Positions 9,691 through 18,437 are shown, counted from the first letter of the stretch. The stretch is 64,000 nt of DNA from Vibrio alfacsensis (GCF_003544875.1 NZ_CP032094.1:1054001-1118000), one strand, 5' to 3'. Notes: generated by a model from the letters alone, not told the origin. Program-made: numbers and translations.

Positions 9691-9870
9691 TTCAATGAAT
9701 TGCTTTTTTCCCTCAAGCAGCGCTTTTGTTGTACTTTAATATTACTTTTTGAGTATCGATTTGTGTAGCAGAGTCATAACTGTAGATAGTAAAAATACTA
9801 ATAGCAGCAAAACTAATATGGCAAAAAAACGAGCGAAAAAATCTAAATTCTTTAGTTGATAAAACGTCAT
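9691..9870 (-). pseudogene. N-terminal membrane-helix remnant of the diguanylate cyclase, two in-frame TAA codons
   Basis: In exactly the same frame as the cyclase, an ATG at 9870 encodes MTFYQLKNLDFFARFFAILV and a strongly hydrophobic helix, the expected first membrane segment. Codons 43 (9742-9744) and 45 (9736-9738) are TAA, giving LKK-stop-Tyr-stop-STTKALLEGKKQFIEL, after which the cyclase frame continues. CAA to TAA changes at both codons would explain it. A compensating pair of one-base indels (at the A-run of CTCAAAAAG and near AGCGCTGCTTGAG) is the alternative. Either way the full gene would span 8263-9870 and about 535 codons. Confidence 0.65.
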
Positions 9871-10034
9871 GTGTTGAGCCGACTTTTACCCTAGCGACTT
9901 GCAAAGCTTAATGTCGAGAAGCTAGGTATATTCTTATATATTGAGAAAGGCGGCGATTATAGTGATATTCATCACGCATATGTATACACTTATCGATAGT
10001 TTATTTTTCCATTTCGATAAATTATATATATAGA

Positions 10035-10059
10035 AAACCCAAGCACTTAGCTTGGGTTT
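10035..10059 (-). terminator. Terminator of the CobW-type gene
   Basis: AAACCCAAGC (10035-10044) and GCTTGGGTTT (10050-10059) form a 10-bp stem with a 5-nt loop. On the minus strand it is followed by TTC and an AT-rich tail, and it lies just past the stop of the leftward GTPase gene. Confidence 0.75.
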
Positions 10060-10098
10060 ATATAGGTGGCGCTTTAGCTCACAACAGCGAAGAGAGCT

Positions 10099-11083
10099 TT
10101 ATTGTTGAATACCGCACAATTTCAGCAAAATGCTTTCTAATTGATCCCACGGCATTAATTGGGAGTCGATCACTTCAAGACGAGATTCAAAACCCTCTAA
10201 ACTCATTTGATTCACAGATACAATACCATTCGCCACGTTAAAGGCGTAACAACCTTGATCCGTATTGACGACCGCCTTTACACGCTCGGCAGTCAGGTCT
10301 GAGAGCATAGAAAACAACAAATCAAAGTTGAACGTGTATTCCGCACCAAATAACCAACCACAGCTAAAGTAACCTTGGCCCTTGTTCTCTTTACGGATAA
10401 ACGCTTCGCCTGGTGGCAATTGGAACTGAGGTTCTTGATGCGCATGATCATGATGATGCGATTCGATGTGGGATGACGCACTGCCATGTACACGTTGAAT
10501 ATCTAACACTTCAATCGGTAAGTCACCATCGTGAATCAGCTTGCTGAAGACTTTCGCTGGTATCTGGTCTGTTACCCAATCATTAAACACATCAATATCG
10601 TGACTTGAACACAAGTCGACTTTGCTACCAATGATGACATCGGCACTATCCAGTTGATCTACAAAATTTTTATTGGATAGGTACTTTTCATCACTTAGAT
10701 TACGCGGATCCACAAGTGCAATCGTCGCCATTAAATCAACATAAGGTTGGTATTGCTCAGACGTCAAAGTGGCAATCACTTCTTTTGGATGACCCAATCC
10801 TGTCGGTTCAATCAACAAACGATCAGGCTTTTGACGCAATAATGCGGTAATACCAACCGACATTGGAACACCGGCAGTACAGCACATACAACCGCCTGGC
10901 ACCTCTTTGATCATCGCACCTTGATCGCTCATCAATGCGCCGTCGATACCAATTTCACCAAACTCATTGACCAACACTGCCCAATTTTCATTTTCTGGCT
11001 TATTTTTAGTAATTAAGGATAGTCGTGGTTTTACCAACGCCAAGGAATCCGGTCAGTATATTGGTTGGTACTCGATTTGACAT
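10099..11083 (-). pseudogene. CobW/YjiA-type metallochaperone GTPase, frameshifted after the P-loop
   Basis: COG0523 GTPases deliver metal ions such as zinc. The start ATG at 11083, after GGAGAAAAGC, encodes MSNRVPTNILTGF and the P-loop LGVGKTTT, then stops at 11006-11008. The remaining 300 codons (KNKPENENWAVLVNEFGEIG onward) are in another frame. Adding one T to the AATT run near 11010-11014 gives ILNLLKNKPENE and joins them. The rest is intact: the PGGCMCCT metal-binding CxCC motif, EPTGLGHP, a His-rich loop (ESHHHDHAH) and a C-terminal CobW_C domain. If the shift is real, the large fragment has no P-loop and cannot bind GTP. If it is a sequencing error, the product is a normal chaperone of about 328 residues. 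Confidence 0.8.
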
Positions 11084-11212
11084 GCTTTTCTCCGACACAT
11101 ACGCGCTTTAATGCTACTGCGAAGTATACGGAGAATGTCGACTGCTTCAACGCTTTTATACCCAAGTCACTTATCGGCGCTGCATTGTGCAAGATTAAGA
11201 AAGCAAAATGCG

Positions 11213-11398
11213 CTAAGACTCATCTCTCTTTACGCCAGACAAATGCATGCTGGTGTTTATCACACAAACGAAAAATGCCGCGATGGCGACGAGTATTGGC
11301 ATTAAGCCTAAGGTACTTTCAAACTTAAGCGCTGCAATCGCCAAAGCAAAAACAACGGCAGAAGAAAGCGCAAGGAACTTACTTCTATTGTCTTTCAT
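11213..11398 (-). CDS. Small membrane protein, unknown
   Basis: 61 residues starting at ATG 11398 with a good ribosome-binding site (AAGGTGA, 8 bp upstream). Two hydrophobic segments, SSAVVFALAIAAL and LMPILVAIAAFFVCVI, suggest a two-helix inner-membrane protein with short polar ends. I do not recognise the family. The clean start signal and membrane pattern support a real gene. It lies between the GTPase gene and pcp and seems to be independent of both. Confidence 0.5.
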   Translation of the reverse strand: MKDNRSKFLALSSAVVFALAIAALKFESTLGLMPILVAIAAFFVCVINTSMHLSGVKRDES

Positions 11399-11481
11399 GA
11401 TTGTTCACCTTTTGAAATGGACGCTATTGATGCTACTCCTTTCATGAAACCGAGTTTTTGAGCGACTTAACAGATATAAAA

Positions 11482-11508
11482 ACACCGAGCAAAGGCTCGG
11501 TGTAAACT
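11482..11508 (-). terminator. Terminator of the pcp operon
   Basis: ACACCGAGC (11482-11490) pairs with GCTCGGTGT (11495-11503) around AAAG. Read leftward, it is followed by TTTTTATATC just past the pcp stop, so it should end the DUF969-DUF979-pcp transcript. Confidence 0.8.
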
Positions 11509-11538
11509 CAAATTGCAATATCTAAAATACAATAAACG

Positions 11539-12177
11539 TTAGCAAATTTGCCCTGCGGTGATCGCTACATCGCTCTCGTTATCAAGTGTTGCTTGGGCAA
11601 CCAAACGCAGCCCCTCTACAATCACCTCTAGAGACATCGTCGGTTGGTTCCCCGACGTATCTTGTTCGGGCAGCAGTGGAATATGAACAAAGCCATGCCC
11701 TACTTTTTTATCGCGTAGGTAATGTTGAATGCCATAAAACACATGGTTACAAACAAACGTTCCCGCAGTATTAGAAACCTGACAAGGAATGCCTTTCTCT
11801 TGCAGAGTACGAGTGATCGCTTTAATCGGTAACGTCGTGAAATACGCATCAGGGCCATCAACGATAACTGGCTCATCAATAGGTTGATTGCCACCATTGT
11901 CTGGAATGCGGAAATCATCCACATTAATAGCCACACGCTCTGGAGTAATGCTTGCACGGCCGGCGGCTTGGCCTACCGTGATCACATAATCCGGTTGGTG
12001 AACTTCAATTGCTGTGATGATCGCATCTAACGCTTCATAACGCGTAACAGGCACTTCACACGTAACGATCTCACCGCCATCCAGTTTTGCGTTCGCTAAC
12101 TGCTTAACCGCTTCTAGTGCCGGGTTGATAGACGCACCGCCAAATGGTTCAAAACCGGTAATTAGTACTTTTTTCAT
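11539..12177 (-). CDS. pcp: Pyroglutamyl-peptidase I
   Basis: Cysteine peptidase (family C15) that removes N-terminal pyroglutamate from peptides, in the cytoplasm. From ATG 12177 ([14 protein letters not shown]) it has 212 residues, the family norm. The catalytic triad is visible as Glu80 (TPERVAIN), Cys143 (TFVCNHVFY) and His165 (GFVHIP). An in-frame upstream start at 12189 is less likely because it adds only MRIT before the conserved MKKVLITG. It follows DUF979 by a few bases. Co-location with DUF969/DUF979 membrane proteins is a recurrent arrangement and suggests uptake of pyroglutamate or pyroglutamyl peptides, an inference. Confidence 0.95.
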   Translation of the reverse strand: MKKVLITGFEPFGGASINPALEAVKQLANAKLDGGEIVTCEVPVTRYEALDAIITAIEVHQPDYVITVGQAAGRASITPERVAINVDDFRIPDNGGNQPIDEPVIVDGPDAYFTTLPIKAITRTLQEKGIPCQVSNTAGTFVCNHVFYGIQHYLRDKKVGHGFVHIPLLPEQDTSGNQPTMSLEVIVEGLRLVAQATLDNESDVAITAGQIC

Positions 12178-12185
12178 AGTTATTC

Positions 12186-13091
12186 TCAAAACGCAAAGGT
12201 ATACATAACAAAGATATTGAAGACAAGAATCGCCAAACCTGGCACAACCTGCATCAAAATGACATGGTGTTTATTTTTTAGTTCAAGCAGTGCTGCTGGC
12301 ACAATGTTGAAGTTTGCTGCCATCGGCGTCATCAATGTACCGCAATAGCCTGATAGCATCCCTAATACACCAATGATGGCTGCATTTCCGCCGTTCTCTA
12401 CAATCAGCAATGGAATGCCGATGCCCGTTGTGATCACCGCAAAAGCGGCAAATGCATTACCCATAACAACGGTAAACAGCATCATACCAACACAGTACGC
12501 AATCACCTTAACCAGTAACATGTTTTCTGGGATCATCATCTTAACGATGGCAGCCACCGTATCACCCACGCCAGCTTGGTTAAATAGATAACCCAATGCA
12601 GCAAGGAACTGTGACAAAATTGCCGCCCACCCAATAGAGTCAATCAGGCGTCGACCCTCGTTCAGACTGTGCATCGGTTGGCTGCGAGTAATCATTAATG
12701 CAACCACAATGGCAGCAATAGAGCTGAATCCAAGACCAACCAATGCCCCTAATGAAGTGAACTGGCTAATCAGTACGGTACCAACTGGAACAACGATCGC
12801 TGGGATGAACAACTTATTTTTAAGTACAGAGGCGGCCTCTTTACGCTCTTCATCAGTGGTCGTGCCGTAGTTACCGATCCCCATAAAGCCGCCAGCGGCA
12901 AGCGCTGTCAAAGCCAGCACCATTGCACCCGTAACCCAATGAGGGATCATCGCGCCAAAGATAAAGGTAATACCGTAGATCAACCAAAATAGCCCCGTAC
13001 CCACCCTTTTAGGATTGTTCTTATCTAAAAACGTTTGCAGAGAAAATGCCAACAACAATAGGCCTGTGGCCTGATATACGTACTCAAGCAT
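12186..13091 (-). CDS. DUF979 multispanning membrane protein
   Basis: 301 residues, almost wholly hydrophobic, with roughly nine membrane helices (for example [54 protein letters not shown]). It matches the DUF979 family by length, by context and by the [19 protein letters not shown] region. It follows DUF969 by 3 bp and precedes pcp by 8 bp, so the three form one operon. The pairing with DUF969 suggests a two-component permease. The substrate is unknown, but pyroglutamate is a reasonable guess from pcp. Confidence 0.85.
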   Translation of the reverse strand: MLEYVYQATGLLLLAFSLQTFLDKNNPKRVGTGLFWLIYGITFIFGAMIPHWVTGAMVLALTALAAGGFMGIGNYGTTTDEERKEAASVLKNKLFIPAIVVPVGTVLISQFTSLGALVGLGFSSIAAIVVALMITRSQPMHSLNEGRRLIDSIGWAAILSQFLAALGYLFNQAGVGDTVAAIVKMMIPENMLLVKVIAYCVGMMLFTVVMGNAFAAFAVITTGIGIPLLIVENGGNAAIIGVLGMLSGYCGTLMTPMAANFNIVPAALLELKNKHHVILMQVVPGLAILVFNIFVMYTFAF

Positions 13092-13094
13092 GGC

Positions 13095-13798
13095 TTATTT
13101 CCCCTCTTCTTGCGCAGTAACTTGCTCTATCGATGGCGATGTATTCAGTCGCGCACTGATAAACTTGGTGTAAATGCCAAATATCACGAACGACACAATC
13201 GCAGTAGGCAATGCCCACAACGCCATCGTTTCCAACGCGACATCCAGTTGGTTATCACTCATTACGCCTTTAATAAGCAGCAAACCGCCCGTACCAATGA
13301 AAAGTAATTGGCTAAAGAAGTTACCAAAGTTCTCACTCGCGGCAGACAAAGCACGAATGGTTTGACGTTTTTCTTCAGCTAAATTTGGAGAAGACTTTTC
13401 CGCTGCGGCCTCTGACATTGGCGCAATCAATGGACGAATCATTGATGGGTGGCCACCGATGTTTAGCCCCATACCATTGGTCACTTTGCGCAGTAGCAAG
13501 TAAGTCATCAAGATTTTACCGACCGATGCTTTTTTCATTGAACCGATCAGGTCTTCTGCACGTTGACGCAAGCCATAGCGCTCAAGAATACCGATCATAG
13601 GAGAATAAGAATAAACAAAGACATATAGCGATTCTGAGTAAAAGATTGTCCTAACGTAGATAAAATATCCATCACCGCAATATCAGCAACCAAGCCCGTG
13701 GCTACACCTGCAACCAAAATAACTAACAGTGTGTTCTGCTTTAACGCTAACCCCACTGTAATAATCACAATGCCAATCAATGGCCATAAATCAATCAT
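13095..13798 (-). pseudogene. DUF969 membrane protein, split by an apparent one-base deletion
   Basis: DUF969 proteins are about 230 residues. Here the first 67 codons (13798-13595, MIDLWPLIGIVIITVGLAL onward) end in ILILL-TGA, and the remaining 167 codons (13598-13095, starting MIGILERYGLRQRAEDLI) are in another frame. Adding one C to the CTCC run near 13600-13602 gives FILILPMIGILERYGL and a 235-codon gene. The stop and the next ATG overlap as ATGA, so a genuine split with translational coupling is also possible. The two pieces together carry about six membrane helices. First gene of the DUF969-DUF979-pcp operon. Confidence 0.75.
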
Positions 13799-14264
13799 AT
13801 AATCACTCTACACTGCCTGTATTCCTAAACGCTTTTGCTTATGTCCAACGCTGAACATCTCACCGCCATTTAGATTTATTTATTATTGTTAAACTTAAGC
13901 ATGGATTTTGAAATCGACTGACAACTGAGGCAACGACAGACGTTAACCCATCATTCACACCAATATGACTTCATACCCATCACTTAACTTTATTTTTCAA
14001 CGCTTTGTATTTCTGCGATGACCACTCGAGTATAAGTGCGTAAAAAGACGTGCTTCAATCAAACATTTTTGTGATGTCCAACAAGATTATTTTCATGTTT
14101 ACGATAGAGATCGGAGCTCTTGAGACCGGATTTATGCTAAGGAGACCTATTCCGTCATAGTCTTTTAATTTTGATAAGCTGGAATTTACCAGTGAGGTCT
14201 TGGTTTATTCGCCTAACTTAGTTAGAGTACGCAGCGATGAAGTATCTTCAAGAGATTGAATACG
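13799..14264. other. Divergent intergenic region
   Basis: About 465 bp between the DUF969 gene and the rightward small gene at 14265. I see no credible coding frame. It should hold promoters for both directions. No strong hairpin or repeat was noticed. Confidence 0.4.
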
Positions 14265-14513
14265 ATGAATATTGATAATCAAGTTATCGAAACATTAGAA
14301 GAGTTAGAGGCGTTTCTTCACCTAATTGAAAGCGGCGCATTGGGCCTTGATGGTGTAACCGGTGTAGCACTAGCAACATCCAATAGCGATGGTCGCCCTT
14401 TTGTTGCAGTGCTCGGCGACAAACACCAACTACTTTTAGGCCGTTGGGTATCCCAACATGTTTACGACAATGGTAAAGAGATCGTTCGTAACGGCTCTCA
14501 ACGTAAACACTAA
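14265..14513 (+). CDS. Conserved-looking small protein, unknown
   Basis: About 82 residues (ATG 14265; a TTG 9 bp upstream is also in frame). Acidic amphipathic helix at the start (VIETLEELEAFLHLIE) followed by a beta-like stretch (VTGVALATS, PFVAVLGDKHQLLLGRWV). No membrane segment or signal peptide. A clear terminator 20 bp downstream supports a monocistronic gene. Family not recognised. Confidence 0.55.
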   Translation: MNIDNQVIETLEELEAFLHLIESGALGLDGVTGVALATSNSDGRPFVAVLGDKHQLLLGRWVSQHVYDNGKEIVRNGSQRKH

Positions 14514-14532
14514 AAACCGTATCATTTGATAA

Positions 14533-14556
14533 GCTCGCAAATTTGCGAGCTTTTTT
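14533..14556 (+). terminator. Intrinsic terminator
   Basis: GCTCGCAAATTTGCGAGC (14533-14550) is a perfect self-complementary stem followed by TTTTTT. It ends the small gene before it. Confidence 0.85.
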
Positions 14557-14599
14557 ATGTTGAGTTGTGTTACTTAGCGTCTGATATTAATGATGTATC

Positions 14600-15370
14600 T
14601 CAAAACAAGCTGTCATCATCGCCAAAACCGCTAAAGTCTTGGTCATCGCCGCTAAAGAAGCCATCGCCTCCACCAAACCTATCGGCATCATTGCTCATAA
14701 ATGAGTCATCGTTAAACGCATTCCCATCATCGAACCCTGACGATTGAAAGCCTGAATTATCATCAAAGCCTGAGTTTTGGCTCCAGCCTCCGCCAGTATA
14801 ATCTTGCGTATAATTATCAGTACCATCTAGAAAACCACTGCTGCTGTCAGTCGTATCTGTTGATTGATTATTGGCATCCTGCGCGGGGTCAAATTGATCA
14901 TTCGCGCTGTCTTCAGGCTGTTCAATGATGGTGTTATTCGTAACATCTTCAACCATTGGGGAAGTATGCTCACCACCGAAAAATAAATGGCTCAGTGCAT
15001 TTCCTGCAACCATACCAGCCGCAACACCTGCTGCTGTTTGCATAAAGCCACTAAAGGCACTTGGCCGGTAAGTAGGCTGAGGTGGTGGTGGCGGCGTTTT
15101 ATCCCCACCAAACATTCGATTTAGACTACTTCTGCTCGATTCTTGTTTATAAAACTCGGCATTGCGTTGCAAATACTCGTTTCGTTCTTTTAACTCTTTA
15201 AGCGCGACTTCCTGAGCAAGAGCAACTTGTGTCAGACGATAAACAATATCGGGTTGAGAGGTGATCTGTTCTTGGATGAGCTGAGCGGCTGCGGCGTCTT
15301 TTGCGTTGTTTTGATTAACACGCATTTTTTCGGCTAACTTCTGGATAAGTTCTTGTTCTTGTGGGGTCAT
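14600..15370 (-). CDS. DUF2076 family protein
   Basis: 256 residues. The N-terminal third is a helical, coiled-coil-like region (ELIQKLAEKMRVNQ, ALKELKERNEYLQRNAEF) typical of DUF2076. A proline run (PPPPPQPTY) follows, then a glycine/alanine motif AAGVAAGMVAGNALSHLFFG that may insert in a membrane. The C-terminal 110 residues are acidic and low in complexity, with repeated SGFDD/SGFGDD motifs rich in Asp, Ser, Gly and Phe. DUF2076 proteins are sometimes described as periplasmic ligand-binding sensors, but there is no signal peptide here. Function unknown. Start at ATG 15370 behind AGGATATTT. Confidence 0.8.
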   Translation of the reverse strand: MTPQEQELIQKLAEKMRVNQNNAKDAAAAQLIQEQITSQPDIVYRLTQVALAQEVALKELKERNEYLQRNAEFYKQESSRSSLNRMFGGDKTPPPPPQPTYRPSAFSGFMQTAAGVAAGMVAGNALSHLFFGGEHTSPMVEDVTNNTIIEQPEDSANDQFDPAQDANNQSTDTTDSSSGFLDGTDNYTQDYTGGGWSQNSGFDDNSGFQSSGFDDGNAFNDDSFMSNDADRFGGGDGFFSGDDQDFSGFGDDDSLF

Positions 15371-15694
15371 AAATATCCTCGCTTAGTGACGAGAAATAGG
15401 AATCAGATAGCCGCACAATACGCCGATTCCCCTACGTTGATCGCAAGACAAACTTATATTGCAAATTTACATTCTCTTATATTTATACCCAAGGTTTGGG
15501 ATCACTACGACAATCTCTCCTACTTAGGATAATGACCGTACTTAAGTGGCTTCACAAATGAGTCTAACCTTCAATTTTTAGAGCTAGCGATAGTATTTTA
15601 CTGGGCGCTGTAAATCACATTTGGACAATGCTGCAAGCCAAGTTTTGAAGTGGTGATAACGTAGTAAAGAGCGATCAAAAAAGGGGGACGTTCT
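15371..15694. other. Intergenic region
   Basis: About 320 bp with no supported gene. It separates the DUF2076 gene from the small interrupted gene at 15695 and ends in AAAGGGGGACG, a strong ribosome-binding site for that gene. Confidence 0.4.
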
Positions 15695-15889
15695 ATGATC
15701 GTACAAATGATCTTAACTACGCTGGCGTGGAGTGTACCATTCATCATTCTCAGTGATGAGGCCCCTAACTGGCTTAAGGTTTTAGCTTAGGTTTATCTTG
15801 GTGTGGTCATCGAGGGGGGCTTGATTCTAAAAGTCGACCAGATTTTAGCATGGTCTGATAGGAATCTACTGAAGAAAGACAAAGAGTAG
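15695..15889 (+). pseudogene. Small membrane protein gene interrupted by an in-frame TAG
   Basis: An ATG at 15695, after an AAGGGGGACG ribosome-binding site, encodes MIVQMILTTLAWSVPFIILS and continues to LKVLA, then TAG at 15788-15790. The same frame goes straight on for 32 more codons (VYLGVVIEGGLILKVDQILA, then WSDRNLLKKDKE) to TAG at 15887-15889, followed by a terminator. A TGG to TAG change would restore a 64-residue protein with two membrane helices and a basic tail. Family not recognised. The continued sense-like coding beyond the stop is the evidence that this was one gene. Confidence 0.5.
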
Positions 15890-15928
15890 ACGTGATTGTG
15901 AAGCTCTAATATCGGTCTTTAACATGAT

Positions 15929-15966
15929 AAAAACGAGTAACCAAATGAAATGGTTCTCGCTTTTTT
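15929..15966 (+). terminator. Imperfect intrinsic terminator
   Basis: AAAACGAGTAACCA (15930-15943) pairs imperfectly with TGGTTCTCGCTTTTTT after a short loop, ending in a T-run. It lies between the small interrupted gene and the convergent DUF1456 gene and may act both ways. Confidence 0.6.
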
Positions 15967-15998
15967 AATCAATTACCACGTTTGATTCGAGATAAAAA

Positions 15999-16478
15999 CT
16001 ACCCAGTAAACTCTTCGGAATCGGGACGATTGGTAAACTGCACACCATTTAAGAAGTCGCAAAGCAGTTGGTCTTCACACTGTTTGTAGTTTTTGTTGTT
16101 TGGCTTGCGGAAATATGCACCAATTTCGTATTTACTTAAACTAATGCCAACCACTTCTAATACGTCCAACACATCTTCTGCTTTCATGTCTAGCGCAATG
16201 CGCAGCTTCATGAGAATCATGTTGTTGGTCAACGTGACTTCTGGCTTAGGTTGCTCGCCGTCTTTTTTGCCTCGCTTGAGTTTAATAAAGCCATTTAAGA
16301 ATACCGCCAACTCTTGATCCTTCATCTTAACGCAAGATTTGTCGCTTTCATCTTTTAACCAGTTTGCGACTTTATCGTGAGCCACAGTGACTTCGGCCTG
16401 CTCGAAAGCTTTCATTATCTGTGCGTTTTTAAGGTTTAACGCGTGTTGGATACGACGTAAAATTTCGTTGTTAGTCAC
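15999..16478 (-). CDS. DUF1456 family protein (YehS-like)
   Basis: 159 residues made of two copies of the DUF1456 repeat: TNNEILRRIQHALNLKNAQI near the start and LTNNMILMKLRIALDMKAED after residue 80, each followed by an acidic helical segment ending in LLxFLNG (ELAVFLNGF, LLCDFLNGV). E. coli YehS has the same duplicated structure. No catalytic motif is apparent and the function is unknown. Start ATG at 16478, after AGGAATCCCTAGTG. Monocistronic. Confidence 0.88.
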   Translation of the reverse strand: MTNNEILRRIQHALNLKNAQIMKAFEQAEVTVAHDKVANWLKDESDKSCVKMKDQELAVFLNGFIKLKRGKKDGEQPKPEVTLTNNMILMKLRIALDMKAEDVLDVLEVVGISLSKYEIGAYFRKPNNKNYKQCEDQLLCDFLNGVQFTNRPDSEEFTG

Positions 16479-16778
16479 TAGGGATTCCTAAAATGAGTTC
16501 TAAGGGTGAATAAAAATCCATCAATTATATGCAATCTGTGGGTGTCTTTATTCAATAGCGTAGTTGACGGTGACTCTAACAGAGAACACGTTTCTTCGGT
16601 AGGTTAAAAATGGAAATAAGACGGCATATTCGAACTAGTTGGCGAAGTTAAACGTTACTGGCAAGGAATAGGACAAAAGAGTCGGCCTAACGGTTGGCTC
16701 TTTGTGAAAACGGACTCTTTGAATGAAAACACATGGCATCGTGGAAAAACTTGGGAGCCAGTAGCAAGTTACCGTCGC
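16479..16778. other. Intergenic region with a long hairpin
   Basis: 300 bp without a supported gene. At 16676-16703 AAAGAGTCGGCC and GGTTGGCTCTTT can form a 12-bp stem around TAAC. Three pairs are G-U and form only in rightward RNA. There is no U-run behind it, so it is not a standard terminator. It could be part of a small RNA or an untranslated leader. Confidence 0.35.
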
Positions 16779-17024
16779 TTACTCATTGAATTGGTGACCT
16801 GTCTTGTTCGCAAACTGTTGCATCGCCTCAGCAAACGTTGTTGTCCTGCCTTTAGCTTTAACCTGTATTACCTTATATCCCATCTTTTCTAACGCTTGGC
16901 GTTCAGCCAAAACCGCTTTATCACCTTGCTGACTGCCTTGAGCAGGCTGATGAATATAACACCCTTCTAGTTGACCATCTTCGACCAATTGGTGGTGTTT
17001 CAGAGCATCGATATCAAAATTCAT
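16779..17024 (-). CDS. Small hypothetical protein
   Basis: 81 residues, ATG 17024 (MNFDIDALKHHQLVEDGQLE). Soluble, with an acidic start and a basic C-terminal half (GYKVIQVKAKGRTTTFAEAM). The order of beta strand and helix resembles a small alpha/beta protein, but I do not recognise the family. It lies 39 bp downstream of the DUF3820 gene on the same strand and may be the last gene of a small operon with DUF3313 and DUF3820. Confidence 0.55.
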   Translation of the reverse strand: MNFDIDALKHHQLVEDGQLEGCYIHQPAQGSQQGDKAVLAERQALEKMGYKVIQVKAKGRTTTFAEAMQQFANKTGHQFNE

Positions 17025-17063
17025 AATAAGTCTTTTAATTAAAATGAGGATTTCTGTGGCAGG

Positions 17064-17279
17064 TTACATACGCTTTAAAGGTTTTACCACACTGTCTAAA
17101 CCTTCAATTTTCAGTGCAAGGCAAAGCTTCAACAAATCACCTAGCTCCCCATCTGGGAAACCTTTTTTGTCGAACCAGAGTAAGTATTCTTCTGGTAAAT
17201 CAATCAGCACACGTCCTGCGTACTTACCAAATGGCATTTGCATACGAGCGAGCTTTAATAGGTTTTCTTTTTCTAACAT
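17064..17279 (-). CDS. DUF3820 family small protein
   Basis: 71 residues containing the DUF3820 signature: MPFGKYAGRVLIDLPEEYLL followed by WFDKKGFPDGELGDLL. Members are sometimes called putative quorum-sensing-regulated virulence factors, a name carried from early annotation with little experimental support. The motif MPFGKYKG also occurs in exonuclease-associated proteins. It starts 3 bp after the DUF3313 lipoprotein gene, so the two are translationally coupled. Confidence 0.85.
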   Translation of the reverse strand: MLEKENLLKLARMQMPFGKYAGRVLIDLPEEYLLWFDKKGFPDGELGDLLKLCLALKIEGLDSVVKPLKRM

Positions 17280-17282
17280 GGA

Positions 17283-17969
17283 TTACAGCGTGGTTTGTGA
17301 TAAGTCTTGGCTAAGGGTAACACCCAAGCGATCGACCCACCAGTTAATTGCATCTTTAGCATCATCCAAAGAATCAATCATGGTCGAGAAGTCTTTATTT
17401 CCCGCTTGACGGTCTATTGCGGCAAAAAGAGGCGTATCGCTTTGGGAATCGCTAACCAGTAACTCTACCGTTGCCGAGCCTACATTGGTGTGCTCGCCTG
17501 TTGTGATTTTCGAGATGGTAGAAATCCCTAAGCCGACAGGAAGAATGCTTGATGTAACAGCCAGTACTGGATTTGGCGTCTCAACGTTACTGATTGCGAT
17601 ACTCAAGCGAAGTGTTTTCTCTCCGGGTTGTTCAACCATCTTTTTTACTGGTGAGATGCGCGTTTTTAGCTTATCAACCATGTAGGTAGTTAACTCACTA
17701 ATTTCGTCATCATCCAGTTCGGACTCTTTCACCACAACCATCACTCGGTCGATCACCACGCTATCGTATTCATCCAGTTTGTTTTTCAATCGAGTCGCAT
17801 CACGCAGCCCAACGCGCGCCCAAACGAGGTCCACTCCACCCTCTGGCCCCGCACGAAAATCCTCATAAGAAGTGAATGTAGTGCCGCTGACAATAGGACC
17901 ACCAGCACAACCGGCTAACACAGCCCCCAACAAACTGACAGATATACATTTCACTAATGACTTCAACAT
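17283..17969 (-). CDS. DUF3313 family lipoprotein
   Basis: 228 residues with a lipoprotein signal peptide ending LLGAVLAGC (Cys about residue 21). The body fits DUF3313: an N-terminal FRAGPEGGVDLVWARVGLRD region, a central DSVVIDRVMVVVKES strand region and a terminal AINWWVDRLGVTL helix. The residue after Cys is Ala, which in enterobacteria favours sorting to the outer membrane. First gene of a leftward unit with DUF3820 and the 81-residue protein. Function unknown. Confidence 0.8.
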   Translation of the reverse strand: MLKSLVKCISVSLLGAVLAGCAGGPIVSGTTFTSYEDFRAGPEGGVDLVWARVGLRDATRLKNKLDEYDSVVIDRVMVVVKESELDDDEISELTTYMVDKLKTRISPVKKMVEQPGEKTLRLSIAISNVETPNPVLAVTSSILPVGLGISTISKITTGEHTNVGSATVELLVSDSQSDTPLFAAIDRQAGNKDFSTMIDSLDDAKDAINWWVDRLGVTLSQDLSQTTL

Positions 17970-18128
17970 ATCGACTCCTCATTTATCAAATACAGTCTAC
18001 CATTCCATATAATTTTGACCAGTATTTATTCACTCAGCGGATATTTAGTTGAATAGAGGATAGAGATTCCCCAAGCATCGTTTCGTGTTAAAGTACGCCG
18101 TTTACTGGAAAGCATAACGAGAGAAATA

Positions 18129-18437
18129 ATGAAGTCACCTTGCCGCGCGGCCTGTAAAAACAATGGCGGAATCTGTTCTGGCTGTCACCGAACCATGGAA
18201 GAAATAGTACGGTGGAAAGACAAATCCGACATGCAGAGAGATGCCATCATCGAGCAACTGCTTGGCAATGATTCAACTCACTCGTGTCCTGAATGCGGTA
18301 AGAATGCACACTGCGATATTACAGCAGGGAAAGAAACGTGCTGGTGTTTTGATATTGAGACGAGAGACTTACCCAAGCCAGAGGCAGGACAACTCTGTTT
18401 GTGCCGTCAATGTTTAGAGAAAAAGCCAGTCGCCTAG
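18129..18437 (+). CDS. DUF1289 and cysteine-rich CWC fusion protein
   Basis: 102 residues with 14 cysteines. Residues 1-35 are a DUF1289 motif (SPCRAACKNNGGICSGCHRT then MEEIVRW), whose four Cys are probably an Fe-S or zinc site. Residues 50-100 form a CWC-type cysteine-rich domain (CPECGKNAHCD, ETCWCFD, CLCRQCL). Both halves are known as separate small families. Their fusion in one short reading frame suggests a metal- or cluster-binding regulatory or carrier role, which is inference. ATG 18129 follows GAGAGAAATA. Confidence 0.75.
   Translation: MKSPCRAACKNNGGICSGCHRTMEEIVRWKDKSDMQRDAIIEQLLGNDSTHSCPECGKNAHCDITAGKETCWCFDIETRDLPKPEAGQLCLCRQCLEKKPVA

Noticed and set aside
16704..16892. Plus-strand 62-codon frame
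   Set aside because: Overlaps the better-supported minus-strand 81-residue gene; only its first 30 codons are free of that gene, and there is no ribosome-binding site.
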